From: Branchipolynoe longqiensis
Taxonomy: Eukaryota > Annelida > Polychaeta > Phyllodocida > Polynoidae
Length of the DNA stretch: 64,000 nt
Assembly (NCBI GenBank): GCA_030323885.1
Contig: CM059189.1
Span: forward strand, 49,077,691-49,141,690
Direction of reading: 5' to 3'
The position numbers and the translations under genes are program-made. The stretch's first letter is position 1; every line of letters begins with the position of its first letter. Shown here in pieces: positions 30,753-42,041 of the stretch. A model generated the notes under the pieces. That model made no database searches, was not told the DNA's origin, and saw only the letters and a program-made list of their open reading frames with translations.

Positions 30753-31097
30753 TGTTGGCATAGAGTTGTGTGTGACGTGGCAGTCTGAAGTGTGTAGCGT
30801 GTCTGTCTGTCAAACATGCCAACATTCTGCACTTTGTGTCCTCTACACCAACTCGACGCCACTCGCCAGGCGTGCAGCCAGTCTGAGGAGCAGTTCAGAG
30901 CAGTTCTTAATGTGGTGGTGGGGTGGCGTTGGGCTGGTGGGCTGGTGGGCTGGTGGGGGTGGGGGTGGTGGGCTGGTGGTGGGGTGGTGGTGGGGTGGAG
31001 GGTTACACGGTTTCGTGAAAATTCGCCGTCTGTGTCCTAATCTTGTCTTGTAACCAGGTAACCAGCTTCCTTAGGGATACATCCACTATTTACCTGC
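30753..31097. other. unclassified stretch with G-rich tract
   Basis: The part at about 30910-31005 is a series of GGGG/GGTGG runs on the plus strand. Otherwise nothing is recognised. Confidence 0.55.
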
Positions 31098-31450
31098 CCT
31101 CTTCCTCCGTGCCGAGACCAAACGGAATGAGCTGCCGTCTCCCGTTTTGGTGGATTGTGGGATTCGAACCCTCGGGTTTGAACCCTAGACGAGTCAAACC
31201 AACGACTTAAAAATTGATACTTGTCAGTTCCTAGCCATGCGCTTGGCATTATTAGGGTAGGGGAATGACTGGTTAGCTCAATATCAGGATAATGCGACTG
31301 AGTGTGATATCAGGTTACGGTGCTGGTGGCCTAGTATCCCAGTGGGCAGCACTATAAACTCGCCATGAGTGCGCCCTGTCACAAGTCGGTACCCGTCCTA
31401 ATATGACCTTAGACGTTGCCAGGACGTAAAACCCGAGTAACCAACCAACC
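31098..31450 (+). mobile_element. SINE family 1 (head B), near full length
   Basis: The head is of type B, with CGTCTCCCGTTTTGGTGGAT followed by TGTGGGATTCGAACCC and a second GGTTTGAACCC, then GAGTCAAACCAACGACTTAA and the standard body. The tail is GTTGCCAGGACGTAAAACCC with (AACC)n. Confidence 0.85.
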
Positions 31451-31624
31451 AATCCGTCGTGTCGGACACGGGAGACGCTAATGCAATAATGGGTGTTAGT
31501 TCCGCCAGGTGGCGCCATGTGTTCGTGTTTCAGCGAACAGAAAAGCAAGCAGCGTGATTAAAAACTCTCATGTGCCGTGATAGATAACTCTTATAACCCC
31601 ACCTGACTCACGCCCAGTGCAGGT

Positions 31625-32097
31625 TGCACCCTGCCTCCCACCCATCTCCCACCGCCAACCTCCCACCTCCCGCCCCCCTCCCACCACCAACCTCCCACCG
31701 CCCACACCCATCTCCCACCCCCACCACCCATCTCCCATCACCCATCTCCCACCACCCATCGCCCACCACCCATCTCCCACCACCCATCTCCCACCACCCA
31801 TCTCCCACCACCCATCTCCCACCACTCATCTCCCACCACCCATCCCCCACCACCCATCTCCCACCACCCATCTCCCACCACCCATCGCCCACCACCCATC
31901 TCCCACCACCCATCTCCCACCACCCATCTCCCACCAACCACCACCCATCTCCCACCACCCATCTCCCACCTCCCACCACTCATCTCCCACCACCCATCTC
32001 CCACCAACCACCACCCATCTCCCACCACCCATCTCCCACCACCCATCTCCCACCACCCATCTCCCACCACCCATCTCCCACCACCCATCTCCCACCT
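31625..32097. repeat. 14-bp minisatellite, about 33 copies
   Basis: The unit is CCCATCTCCCACCA with few changes. Long frames on both strands are read-through. Confidence 0.97.
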
Positions 32098-32175
32098 TTG
32101 TAAGGCAGGCAGCTAATTAAGGCTCCTTGTGGACTCTCAGTTTAAAGAGTGCTTCGTAACACGGGACGCGGGGAC

Positions 32176-32330
32176 TCAGCCACAGCGACTAGACACTTGC
32201 TGTCTGCTCTCCACTTCATGCACCTCTTCTATCTCCTCTCAGCTGTGGCGAGTCAGTCACAGCGACTAGGCACTTGATGTATGCACTCCACTTGATGCAC
32301 CTCTTCTATTTCCTCTCAGCTGCCGGCCTC
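32176..32330. repeat. 77-bp direct repeat, 2 copies
   Basis: Each copy runs from CACAGCGACTAGRCACTTG to TCCTCTCAGCTG. Confidence 0.85.
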
Positions 32331-32534
32331 CTCCTCTCCTCGTTTCATCTAAACAAATATTGCGGGGGGAGGCTGGCCGGCTTTTCGCCTTCTACCGCCA
32401 CTACTCCGTTTGTGTCTCCTGCTCGCCGACTGGTCACCACAGAGACTAGGAGGCACGGTTCCTCAATTCCTGTAAACCTACCCATTCTGGTTTGTTTTTT
32501 TCTCTCCCGGAATATTACTCCTAGGAGTGGTGTA

Positions 32535-33545
32535 TATTTAACAGCAGAGGGTGATTGGGACTAGGTCTATGTTTGACAGTTTGACAGTTCAAGATACTTG
32601 TGCCTATTCATCATAGGGACAATGGCTGGTGAATATTTGACAATGGAGGGTGATTGGGACTAGGTGTATGTTTGACAGTTTGACAGTTCAGGGCGCTTGG
32701 GCCTATTCGTCAGAGGGACAATGGCTGGCATATGTTTGACAGCGGAGGGTGATTGGGACAAGGTGTATGTTTGACAGTTTCATAGTTCAGGGTGCTTGGG
32801 CCTATTTGCCATAGGGACAATGGCTGGTATATGTTTGACAGCCGAGGGTGATTGGGACAAGGTGTATGTTTGACAGTTTGACAGTTCAGTGTGCTTGCAC
32901 CTATTCATCATAGGGACAATGGCTGGCGTATATTTGACAGCGGGGGGTGATTGGGACTAGGTGTATGTTTGACAGTTTGACAGTTTAGGGTGCTTGCGCC
33001 TATTCATCATAGGGACAATGGCTGGCATATATTTGACAGCAGGGGGTGATTGGGACTAGGTGTATGTTTGGCAGTTTGACAGTTCAGGGTGCTTGGGCAT
33101 ATTCATCATAGGGACAATGGCCGGTGTATGTTTGACAGCAGAGGGTGATTGGGACTAGGTGTATGTTTGGCAGTTTGACAGTTCAGGGTGCTTGGGCATA
33201 TTCGTCATAGGGACAATGGCCGGTGTATGTTTGACAGCAGAGGGTGATTGGGACTAGGGGTATGTTTGACAGTTTTACTGTTCAGGGTGATTGTGCCTAT
33301 TCATCATAGGGACAATGGCTGGCATCTATTTGACAGCAGAGGGTGATCAGGACTAGGTGTATGTTTGACAGTTTGACAGTTCGAGGTGCTTGGGCCTATT
33401 CATCATAGGGACAATGGCTGCCATATATTTGACAGCAGAGGGTGATTGAGACTATTTCTATGTTTGACAATTTGACAGTTCAGGGTGCTTGGGCCTATTT
33501 GTCATAGGGACAATGGCTGGCGTATGTTTGACAGCGGAGGGTGCT
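32535..33545. repeat. ~100-bp satellite, about 10 copies
   Basis: The unit has GAGGGTGATTGGGACTAGGT, then GTATGTTTGACAGTTTGACA, GTTCAGGGTGCTTGGGCCTA and TTCATCATAGGGACAATGGC. Confidence 0.95.
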
Positions 33546-33671
33546 TGGTGTCGATAACATTACAAACCGCGCCATGTGCATGGCTGTGCTGATGCCATGC
33601 CAATTCGTCAGGGGCAAGGACCCAGGTTCGATTCTCGCCCCTGGAGGTACTCCAGGTTCCACACGACGGTT

Positions 33672-34015
33672 TGTTGTTGGAGTTTTTCCTCCTGGCAACA
33701 TCCAACGTCATATCAGGACAGGTACCGACTTCTGGCAGTGTGCACTCATGGCGACATTATAGTGCTGCCCCACTGGGAGACCAGGTCGTCACCACCATGA
33801 GCTGATATTCTACTCAGTCACATTATCCGGACACTAAGCTAACCAGTCCTTGCCATATCCTAATAATGCCAAGAGCATGGGTAGGAAACGACAACTATCA
33901 ATTTTTAAATCATTGGTTTGACTTGCCCAGGGTTCGAACCCGTGGGTTCGAATCTAACGATCTACCAAAACGGAAGAAGGACGCTCAACTCTTTTGGCCA
34001 TCCCATCTGGTGCCC
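33672..34015 (-). mobile_element. SINE family 1 (head B), near full length
   Basis: On the minus strand it has the head GGATGGCCAAAAGAGTTGAG, then TTTTGGTAGATCGTTAGATT and CGAACCCACGGGTTCGAACC, followed by the full body and the tail to CAACAACAAAC. Confidence 0.85.
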
Positions 34016-34254
34016 ACACGGCGGTAAGTCAGCCCCGCCCCCGCCCCCACCTCTCTGCCTCCTGCTCCCGCCCCCTGAATGCCATCTGCCTGCCCCTGCC
34101 CGGGTGCCTCTGATGTATTTTGGGCGTTGCCTGGTCGTCTGTAGCGGTTTCAGGTATTTCCTGACAGCAACACGAACTGAATTGATGAATCACCTGTTGA
34201 CTTACACAAGAAACGCAGGTACTCTCAGGCGGCTCTGCCACTAGTCGCGAGGGG

Positions 34255-34555
34255 ATGAGTCAGCAGTTTTGGTAGATTACCTGGTTGAGTCAAACCAATG
34301 ACTTAAAAATGTATACTTGTCGCTTCCTTGCCAGGCGCTCGGCATTATTAGGATAGGGCAAGGACTGGTTGGCTCAATGTCAGGATAATGTGACTGATTG
34401 GGATATCAGCTCATAGTGATGGCAACTTGGTCTCCCAGTGGGGCAGCACCATAAAGTCGCCATGAGTGTGCACTGTCACAAGTCGACACCCATCCTGATA
34501 TGACCTTACTTAGATGTTGCCAGGACATAAAACTCCAACAACCAACAAGCCAGCC
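34255..34555 (+). mobile_element. SINE family 1 (head B), head truncated
   Basis: Starts at TTTTGGTAGATTACCTGG and carries the whole body and tail. It lies about 240 bp from the previous copy in opposite orientation. Confidence 0.85.
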
Positions 34556-34989
34556 ACTAGTCGCACCCAGCACGTTGTCCTCTGGCTAGATTCACATATA
34601 TGCACACTGGGCATATGTACTTTATGTGTAGTATAACATATTTAAACAAGTGTTACCTAACTAACTAACTATTAGGGATTTGTTTTACTTCAGTTAGTTT
34701 TTTTAATGACCCCCCATCATAAAAAGTAAACATTTTCCGATTGGGCTATTGGGGGGGGGGAGGGGGGGGGGGAGTCATACAGTGGTTAAACGTATCTGAC
34801 TAAAAAATTATGTTTCAAACGGGTAAAATAGAGCACAGAAATGTATGCCATAAGAGCAACCGTAAACCACTTCAAGTTTAACAATGGAAAATGGATTTTT
34901 GGTAAAAACCAGTATTCCTCGTAAAACTTTAAAACATCTACTAGTGGATCTTACACTGGCTGGCATTAGTCGAGACACAAATAGCGATA
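34556..34989. other. unclassified stretch
   Basis: AT-rich, with a G-run at about 34750-34772. No gene recognised. Confidence 0.5.
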
Positions 34990-35000
34990 AATAAATAAGT

Positions 35001-36321
35001 TGATTGATTGATTGATTGGTGGTTGCTTTACGCCGTGTCGGCAGCATAGGCCATATTCACGGCGAGAAATGTTTGTTTTTGGTTCAAACCATCGCTTTTA
35101 CATGTAAAAGCAGACAATCAATTATGTGCCAATAGACACTAATTAAATTAGAAAGCTCACAATCATATATCTGTGGTCAAGGGAAACAAATTCCCATAGA
35201 AAAAGAAAAGTTTCATTAATAATTAATAGAATCCATTTAGTAAACTATATAAGGTGGTACAGTCCAGCTGCCCTCAAAAAGGCTAAAATGTTTTCCTGTT
35301 TTACCTTAGTAAAAAGGTCATGCATACTGCCTGCAGTGTAGAACCGTTGGCGCAGGGCCAAAAAATCAACGCAACTTAGTAAAATGTGTTTGAGTGTCAG
35401 TGGGGACTGACACCCAATACATTCAGGGGGAGGTTCCCCCTTGAGCAGAAAAGCATGTGTAAGCCACGAGTGGCCAACACGGCAGCGACTAAGGACCACT
35501 TGGTCCCGCCGACCTCCCGCATGAGTCTGTGGTGGCTTTCCCACAGATGGTTCAATTTCTTTAAGTTTATTGATGTTTTCATCCCACTCATGTTGCCATT
35601 TGGATTTTATGTGGGTGGCTATTAGTGGTTTCAGATCAGAGTGAGGGATCAGACACGGTTCAAGATCACAGTTCAGGGCCTTCTTCGCAGCCCGATCAGC
35701 TCGTTCGTTTCCTTGTATGCCAGCATGGCCAGGCACCCAGCACAGGTGGATATCATACCCATCTGTTGTCAGTTGGTTCATTTTATAAATGACCGTTGCT
35801 AGAATAGGGTGATTCGTTTTCAGTCCAGCAACAGCCAGGAGGCAAGAGAAGGAATCACTGTATATAACATAGTTAGTGTGGTTGGATACCTCGATACACT
35901 CCAAAGCGAGAAGGAGTGCTCGGGCCTCTGCAGTGAAAATCGAGCTCTGATCGGGCAAACGTACACCAAATTTTTCCCGTCGGCAGACTGCCGCAGCAGC
36001 TACCCGGCTTTGGTCTTTCGAACCATCAGTGTATATGGAGAGGTGGTCTGCAAACTGGCCTTGAATCTCTGCATGCAGTCCTTTGTACTCGAGTGGATGT
36101 GTCCCAGATTTCCTCAGTTCCGTGAGTCGGAGGATAACCGATGGTTTTCTCAACGACCACGGGGGATGTTCTGGGACTTTGGCATCCTCCAACACGTCCA
36201 AATCCACGCCTAAGGCCTCCAAATGAGGTTTCATTCGGAGCCTCAGTGGCCAGATGTAATTTGGCCCAGCTTCATACCTGGATTCGTCATGTTGCTCGAA
36301 TAGACAATTGTGTGCAGGATT
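35001..36321 (-). mobile_element. RNase H-type LINE, copy A, 5'-truncated, with target duplication
   Basis: The 3' end is a (TGAT)n tail at 35001-35018 preceded (minus sense) by CGGCGTAAAGCAACCACC. The 5' end stops in the RT/RNase H linker. The 11-bp AATAAATAAGT at 34990-35000 recurs at 36322-36332 and marks target-primed insertion. The copy carries only the last third of the second ORF. Confidence 0.92.
35245..36234 (-). CDS. LINE RNase H and C-terminal zinc region (copy A, partial ORF)
   Basis: 329 codons are open. The RNase H domain spans about residues 62-190, with D70 (IYTDGS), E103 (TAEARALL), D127 (YSDSFS), H170 and D180 (GHAGIQGNERAD), so the catalytic set is complete. Further on is the typical LINE end with LSRCRVGHSWLTHAFL and the finger PPECIGCQSPLTLKH-IL-LSC (CX2CX7HX4C). 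In an intact element this would remove RNA from the RNA-DNA hybrid. The first methionine is internal to a larger protein; the RT part is missing. Confidence 0.9.
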   Translation of the reverse strand: MKPHLEALGVDLDVLEDAKVPEHPPWSLRKPSVILRLTELRKSGTHPLEYKGLHAEIQGQFADHLSIYTDGSKDQSRVAAAAVCRREKFGVRLPDQSSIFTAEARALLLALECIEVSNHTNYVIYSDSFSCLLAVAGLKTNHPILATVIYKMNQLTTDGYDIHLCWVPGHAGIQGNERADRAAKKALNCDLEPCLIPHSDLKPLIATHIKSKWQHEWDENINKLKEIEPSVGKPPQTHAGGRRDQVVLSRCRVGHSWLTHAFLLKGEPPPECIGCQSPLTLKHILLSCVDFLALRQRFYTAGSMHDLFTKVKQENILAFLRAAGLYHLI

Positions 36322-36332
36322 AATAAATAAGT

Positions 36333-36736
36333 AAGACTATCTCCTACATTTATATTAGCATAATAGATTACACTGCGCATATTTCAGACCCAATGTGACT
36401 CTGGTGGTGGCTCTGCAGGAAAGGCGTCTGTATTAACTCTGACCACAAACGGAGATGTTGCAGCTACACTGCGCCATTGACAATCACACGCGTTTTATTG
36501 CACATCAATTCATCAATATATAATCATTCTGAGAAGTTGAAGGGGATATTCGCTTTCCTTACAACAGAAATAATGTTAATGCTACACCTGGTCCTATTTG
36601 GTCCATGTATGTTTTATGTGCTGTACCTGTTCTCACGCCTCATGTGCAACGGGTAAGAAGGGCAACCCCCCCCCCATCCCGATTCTTTTACCTTTCTTTT
36701 AACCTTTAGCATAGATCTGCGCCATTTGAGTGCCGC
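36333..36736. other. unclassified stretch
   Basis: Nothing recognised apart from a C9 run at about 36667. Confidence 0.5.
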
Positions 36737-37067
36737 CCACCGGACGCGGTGGCTGAATCAGAGCGCGGGCCTCGCATGCGGAAGGTTTGGTTCCTAGTCG
36801 AGTCAAACCAGTGACTTATAAAATTGATACTTATCGATTCCTAGCATGGTGCTCGTCATTAATAGGTTAGGGCAAGGACTGGTTAGCTCAGTGTCAGGAT
36901 AATGTGACTGAGTCGAATATTGGGTCGTGGTGCTGGTGGCCTGATTTCCCAGTGGGACAGCACTATAAAGTCACCATGAGTGCACACTGTCACAACTCGG
37001 TACCCGTCCTGATATGACTTAGATGTTGCCAGGACGTAAAACTCCAACAACCAACCACCGCCCTAAA
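36737..37067 (+). mobile_element. SINE family 1 (head A), near full length
   Basis: The head is CGGTGGCTGAATCAGAGCGC, GGGCCTCGCATGCGGAAGG and GTCGAGTCAAACC. The body and tail reach GACGTAAAACTCCAACAACC. Confidence 0.88.
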
Positions 37068-37376
37068 GGGGTTACAGACAAAGGCAACGTCGGACTAATA
37101 AACATATCAGAGCACCAATCTACAAAGGTAGTGTCATGTGGAATAACCTCCCTACCAGAGTCAGAGAAACACAAACATGATTGATTGATTGATTGGTGGT
37201 TGCTTTATGCCGTGTCGGCAGCATAGGCCATATTCACGGCGAGAAATGTTTGTTTTTTGTTCAAACCCATCGCTTTTACATGTAAAAGCAGACAATCAAT
37301 TATGTGCCAATAGACACTCATTAAATTAGAAAGCTCACACTCATTAAATTAGAAAGCTCAGAATCTATTTAGTAAA

Positions 37377-38366
37377 CTATATAGGGTGGTACAGTGCAGC
37401 TGCCCTCAAAAAGGCTAAAATGTTTTCCTGTTTTACCTTAGTAAAAAGGTCACGCATACTGTCTGCAGTGTAGAACTGTTGGCGCAGGGCCAAAGAATCA
37501 ACGCAACTTAGTGAAATGTGTTTGAGTGTCAGCGGGGACTGACACCCAATACATTCAGGGGGAGGTTCCCCCTTGAACAGAAAAGCATGTGTAAGCCACG
37601 AGTGGCTTATACGGCAGCGGCTAAGGACCGCTTGGTCCCGCCGACCTCCCTCATAAGTCTGCGGTGGCTTTCCCACAGATGGTTCAATTTCTTTAAGTTT
37701 ATTAATGTTTTCATCCCACTCATGTTGCCATTTGGATTTTATGTGGGTGGCTATTAGTGGTTTCAGATCAGAGTGAGGGATCAGACACCGTTCAAGATCA
37801 CAGTTCAGGGCCTTCTTCGCAGCCCGATCAGGTAGTTCGTTTCCTTGTATGCCGGCATGGCCAGGCACCCAGCACAGGTGGATGTCATACCCATCCGTTG
37901 TCAGTTGGTTCATTTTATAAGTGACCGTTGCTAGAATAGGGTGATTCGTTTTCAGTTCAGCAACAGCCAGGAGGTAAGAGAACGAATTACTGTATATAAC
38001 ATAGTTAGTGTGGTTGGATACCTCGATACACTCCAACGCGAGAAGGAGTGCTCGGGCTTCTGCAGTGAAAATCGAGCTCTGATTGGGCAAACATAGGCCA
38101 AATCTTTCCCGTCGGCAGACTGCTGCAGCAGCTACCCGGCTTTGGTCTTTCGAACCATCAGTGAATATGGAGAGGTGGTCTGCAAACTGGTCTTGAATCT
38201 CTGCATGCAGTCCTTGGTACTCGAGTGGATGTGTCCCAGGCTTCCTCAGTTCTGTGAGTCGGAGGATAACTGATGGTTTTCTCAACGACCATGGGGGATG
38301 TTCTGGGACTGTGGCATCCTCCAATACATTCAAATCCACATCCAAGGCCTCCAAATGAGGTTTCAT
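37377..38366 (-). pseudogene. LINE RNase H region, copy B, catalytic residue lost
   Basis: 329 codons are still open and about 90% like copy A. The third catalytic aspartate is asparagine (IYSNSFS) and the last motif reads GNELPD instead of GNERAD. The enzyme would be dead although the frame is open. Confidence 0.85.
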
Positions 38367-38423
38367 TCAGAGCCTCAGTGGCCGGATGTAATTTGGCCCG
38401 GCTTCATACCTGGATTTGTCATG

Positions 38424-39200
38424 TTACTCGAATAGACAATTGTGTGCAGGATTCAATGCATTAGTTTTTATCTTGACTACATATTGCATTCTCCTGTTGT
38501 TAAGTGATGGTTCATTGGCTTCGACGTAGAGGCTCTGAACCGGTGAGGTGCAGAAGGCCCCAAGGGCCAGGCGCAGTCCCTGGTGGTGGATCGGGTCTAG
38601 CAGCCCAATATATAATTTCCTTGCGGAACCGTATACTATGCTGCCATAATCCACTTGTGACTGAACCAAGGTTCGGTACACGGAGAGCAGAACATCTCTG
38701 TCCACTCCCCACTGTGAGCTGGACAGCACCCTCAGAATATCTTGTTTTCAGGTACTTTATATGTGGCACAAAAGACAGTTTTGCATCGAGAATCAGGCCC
38801 AGAAATTTGCTTTTCTCAACAACTTTAATGGAATCCCCATCCAGGGTCAGCTCCGGTTCCGCATGCATTCTACGCAGCAGGCAAAAGTGCATGCAGACTG
38901 TTTTGGTCTTGGCAAATTTGAAACCATTCAGAACTGACCATCGATGGATCCCATTTATGCTTGGTTGTAGCTGTCTCTCTATGACATTCATGTTATCACT
39001 GCTGTAATATAAAATGAAGTCGGCCACGAAAAGACTACAGGAGACCCCCTGCTTTACAGCAGGAGCAATACCATTGAGCTTGACCCCGAAAAGGGTCACG
39101 GCCAGTATGCTGCCTTGAGGTACTCCTAGTTCCTGTGAGTGTAGGCTGGAATAGGTAGTCTTGACACGGATGCGGAAATAGTTGGCTAGTAGCGATGACG
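38424..39200 (-). pseudogene. LINE reverse transcriptase C-terminal half, copy B
   Basis: The palm motif GVPQGS and the downstream segments (KTKTVCMHF, LDGDSIKVVEKSKFLGLILD and AKLSFVPHIKYLK) are recognisable. The catalytic aspartate pair is missing (VADF), and a frameshift near 38735 splits the region. Start and 5' half are absent. Confidence 0.85.
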
Positions 39201-39505
39201 TCACATTTGTTCTGGTACTGTCTTTAAGCAGTACAAATATAACTAAACTATCCAATCAAAAAATTCTTTAAATCCTATTTTGCTGTAGTTATATCGGTTA
39301 TTTTTTATAAAAAAATGTTTTGGATTAAACCACCATTTTGTCCACCCTGAGCGTGTTCGAGAGTGTTCGATTATGCAACCCGAGGATGTAGAGTCTGCGC
39401 ATGCGCCAAAAAGTGGCTCGGGTGATTAATCGAATACAACCCAAGGTACTGAAAATGGCTACTCATGAGTCTGGATCAGATTTCTAATGTGTTTCAATTG
39501 CTCAC
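39201..39505. other. unclassified stretch
   Basis: No recognised gene or repeat. Confidence 0.5.
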
Positions 39506-40552
39506 AGCACCATGCTATATAAATAGGAAGTAGCCTCGTATTGAACTGAGGATTACTATTCCACTTACGGGCGTTTAGAGCACCATGCTATATAAGTAGG
39601 AAGTAGCCTCGTATTGAACTGTGGATTACTATTCCACTTACGGGTGTTTAGAGCACCACGCTATATAAGTAGGAAGTAGCCTCTTATTGAACTGTGGATT
39701 ACTATTCCACTTACGGGTGTTTAGAGCACCACGCTATATAAATAGGAAGTAGCCTCGTATAGAACTGTGGACTACTATTCCACTTACGGGTGTTTAGAGC
39801 ACCACGCTATATAAGTAGGAAGTAGCCTCGTATAGAACTGTGGATTACTATTCCACTTACGGGCAGTTAGAGCACCACGCTATATAAGTAGGAAGTAGCC
39901 TTGTATTGAACTGTGGATTACTATTCCACTGATGAGGGTTTAGAGCACCATGCTATATAAGTAGGAAGTAGCCTCGTATTGAACTGAGGATTACTATTCC
40001 ACTTACGGGCGTTTAGAGCACCACGCTATATAAGTAGGAAGTAGCCTCGTATTGAACTGTGGATTACTATTCCACTTACGGGCGTTTAGAATACCAGGCT
40101 ATATAAGTAGGAAGTAGCCTCGTATTGAACTGAGGATTACTATTCCACTTACGGGTGTTTAGAGCACCACGCTATATAAGTAGGAAGTAGCCTCGTATTG
40201 AACTGTGGATTACTATTCCACTTACGGGTGTTTAGAGCACCACGCTATATAAGTAGGAAGTAGCCTCGTATTGAAATGATGATTACTATTCCACTTACGG
40301 GTGTTTAGAGCACCACGCTATATAAGTAGGAAGTAGCCTCGTATTGAACTGTGGATTACTATTCCACTTACGGGCGTTTAGAGCACCACGCTATATAAGT
40401 AGGAAGTAGCCTCGTATTGAACTGTGGATTACTATTCCAATCACGGGCGTTTAGAGCACCAAGCTATATAAGTAGGAAGTAGCCTCGTATTGAACTGTGG
40501 ATTACTATTCCAATCACGGGCGTTTAGAGCACCACGCTATATAAGTAGGACA
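39506..40552. repeat. 73-bp satellite, 15 TATATAA-bearing units
   Basis: The unit is GCTATATAAGTAGGAAGTAG, then CCTCGTATTGAACTGTGGAT, TACTATTCCACTTACGGGTG and TTTAGAGCACCAC. I count 15 copies of CTATATAA(G/A)TAGG, one per unit, with no loss of the box although other positions vary. Confidence 0.95.
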
Positions 40553-41667
40553 TAGTCAGGTAATCATAACCGAGCCGTCTGATAATTTGAACAACCCAGC
40601 ACCCGTAATATTTCAATTATCAGTGACCTCAATTTAGCTAATACACCTTGAGAAAGTACCTGAGGTGAGGTGAGTTGCTGTAAAAGCTAACCGACTCCAG
40701 CTGTCAGGGTGGTTGATGAACTTGGGCAGGCTGGAGACTTTATTTTGGTGGCTGTGTCATGTAGGAAGTCCCGGCCGCGCCCTGGACAAATTGGCCGTCC
40801 CTGTGGTACTGCGATTTGCTGCCACCTGAGCCACACGTTTTTACTCCGCGCCGCCGTCTCCAGGTGGCGACGTGCAATTCGGCGGCGCCCTTATCAGATC
40901 GCAGCCGGATAGACTACATCACGGTTCCGACTGCGCATGCGCTGAAAACGGTGTTGGGAGCAAAGCAAAGGCGTATAGCCATTGAGTTTGAGGATACGTG
41001 TAGGGCAAAACTGGCATTTTATTCAAAATAAATAGAAATACATAACAATTTGGCACAAACATGGACGGAAGGATGCAATATAATAATATAATGAATATGT
41101 TTAAGACAAAACTCTCCATAATTAACCATTTTGAGCGAAGAAACATACAATTTCAGTCACTTTACAGGCTGATGTTTACATCACCATTGATTAGCCAGAA
41201 GTAATTCTTATTCTAAATATTAAAATGTCAAATGTGTCAACAAAAACTTGTTTAAAAGAAATATATAACCAATATCGGATTAACCCTACTTATCTTCTAT
41301 TTCTACATATGTCCTTAACCATAGGATATAAATAAAAACATGAATAAAATAAATAAAACTGACTCTGGCTATGGCTCTAACAGTAGTCTAAATGCCTAGA
41401 TTTGTCTAAATCTAAATGCACATGCCATAACATGTGCTGATTATATTGATGTAAATGCAATACTGGATAACAGATTAATATCTTAATTTATTACATATAT
41501 TTCTTTAATTGGTATTCTATGTTTCAAACAAGACCTGAGATGAGCTGAAACTAGCACATTTCATAGCTGCACCCAGTGTATTAGCATGTGCCATGTGCTT
41601 CTCGTGGGTTTGTTTTGTTCTGACACATCCCACAATGCACCACGAAGCTGGAACCGTGATGTAGTCT
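40553..41667. other. unclassified stretch
   Basis: A GC-rich part (40760-40920) is followed by AT-rich sequence. I see no domain in the short frames at 40709-41146. Confidence 0.5.
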
Positions 41668-41925
41668 ATTGGAGCTGCTCAGAGCTGCTCGGAGCTGCTC
41701 ACATATGTCAGGACTGCTCGGAGCTGCTCACATATGTCAGGACTGCTCGGAGCTGCTCACAGATGTCAGGACTGCTCGGAGCTGCTCACAGATGTCAGGA
41801 CTGCTCGGAGCTGCTCACATATGTCAGGACTGCTCGGAGCTGCTCACAGATGTCAGGACTGCTCGGAACTGCTCACAGATGTCAGGACTGCTCGGAGCTG
41901 CTCGCAGATGCTCACGACTGTCAGG
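41668..41925. repeat. 29-bp minisatellite, about 8 copies
   Basis: The unit is TGCTCACATATGTCAGGACT GCTCGGAGC, with ATAT/AGAT variants. Confidence 0.95.
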
Positions 41926-42003
41926 GCGGCTGCGCAGAGTTGCTCGAGCACACTGGGTACCGGCGGATGTGTACACAAAGAGACACCGTGTCACCTACCC
42001 CTG

Positions 42004-42041
42004 AGACCAGACAGCATGGCCGAATGAGTAGAGCGTCCATC
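42004..42041 (+). mobile_element. SINE family 1, head B 5' fragment fused to a LINE
   Basis: ACCAGACAGCATGGCCGAAT plus GAGTAGAGCGTCC is the first ~35 bp of head B. It then runs straight into LINE RNase H sequence. Confidence 0.75.

Larger units (their letters stand above)
37178..39200 (-). mobile_element. RNase H-type LINE, copy B, 5'-truncated in RT
   Basis: The (TGAT)n tail lies at about 37178-37195. The RNase H frame is 37377-38366 and the RT frame is 38424-39200. The RT part has GVPQGSILAVTLF and FVADF in the place of the catalytic YADD-type box. The frame shifts near 38730, and the RT and RNase H parts are in different frames. A 5' target duplication was not found. Confidence 0.88.

Noticed and set aside
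39201..40552. TATA-bearing 73-bp array as the 5' promoter monomers of LINE copy B
   Set aside because: Copy B is 5'-truncated inside RT and about 300 bp of unrelated sequence separates them; the positional link is accidental here.
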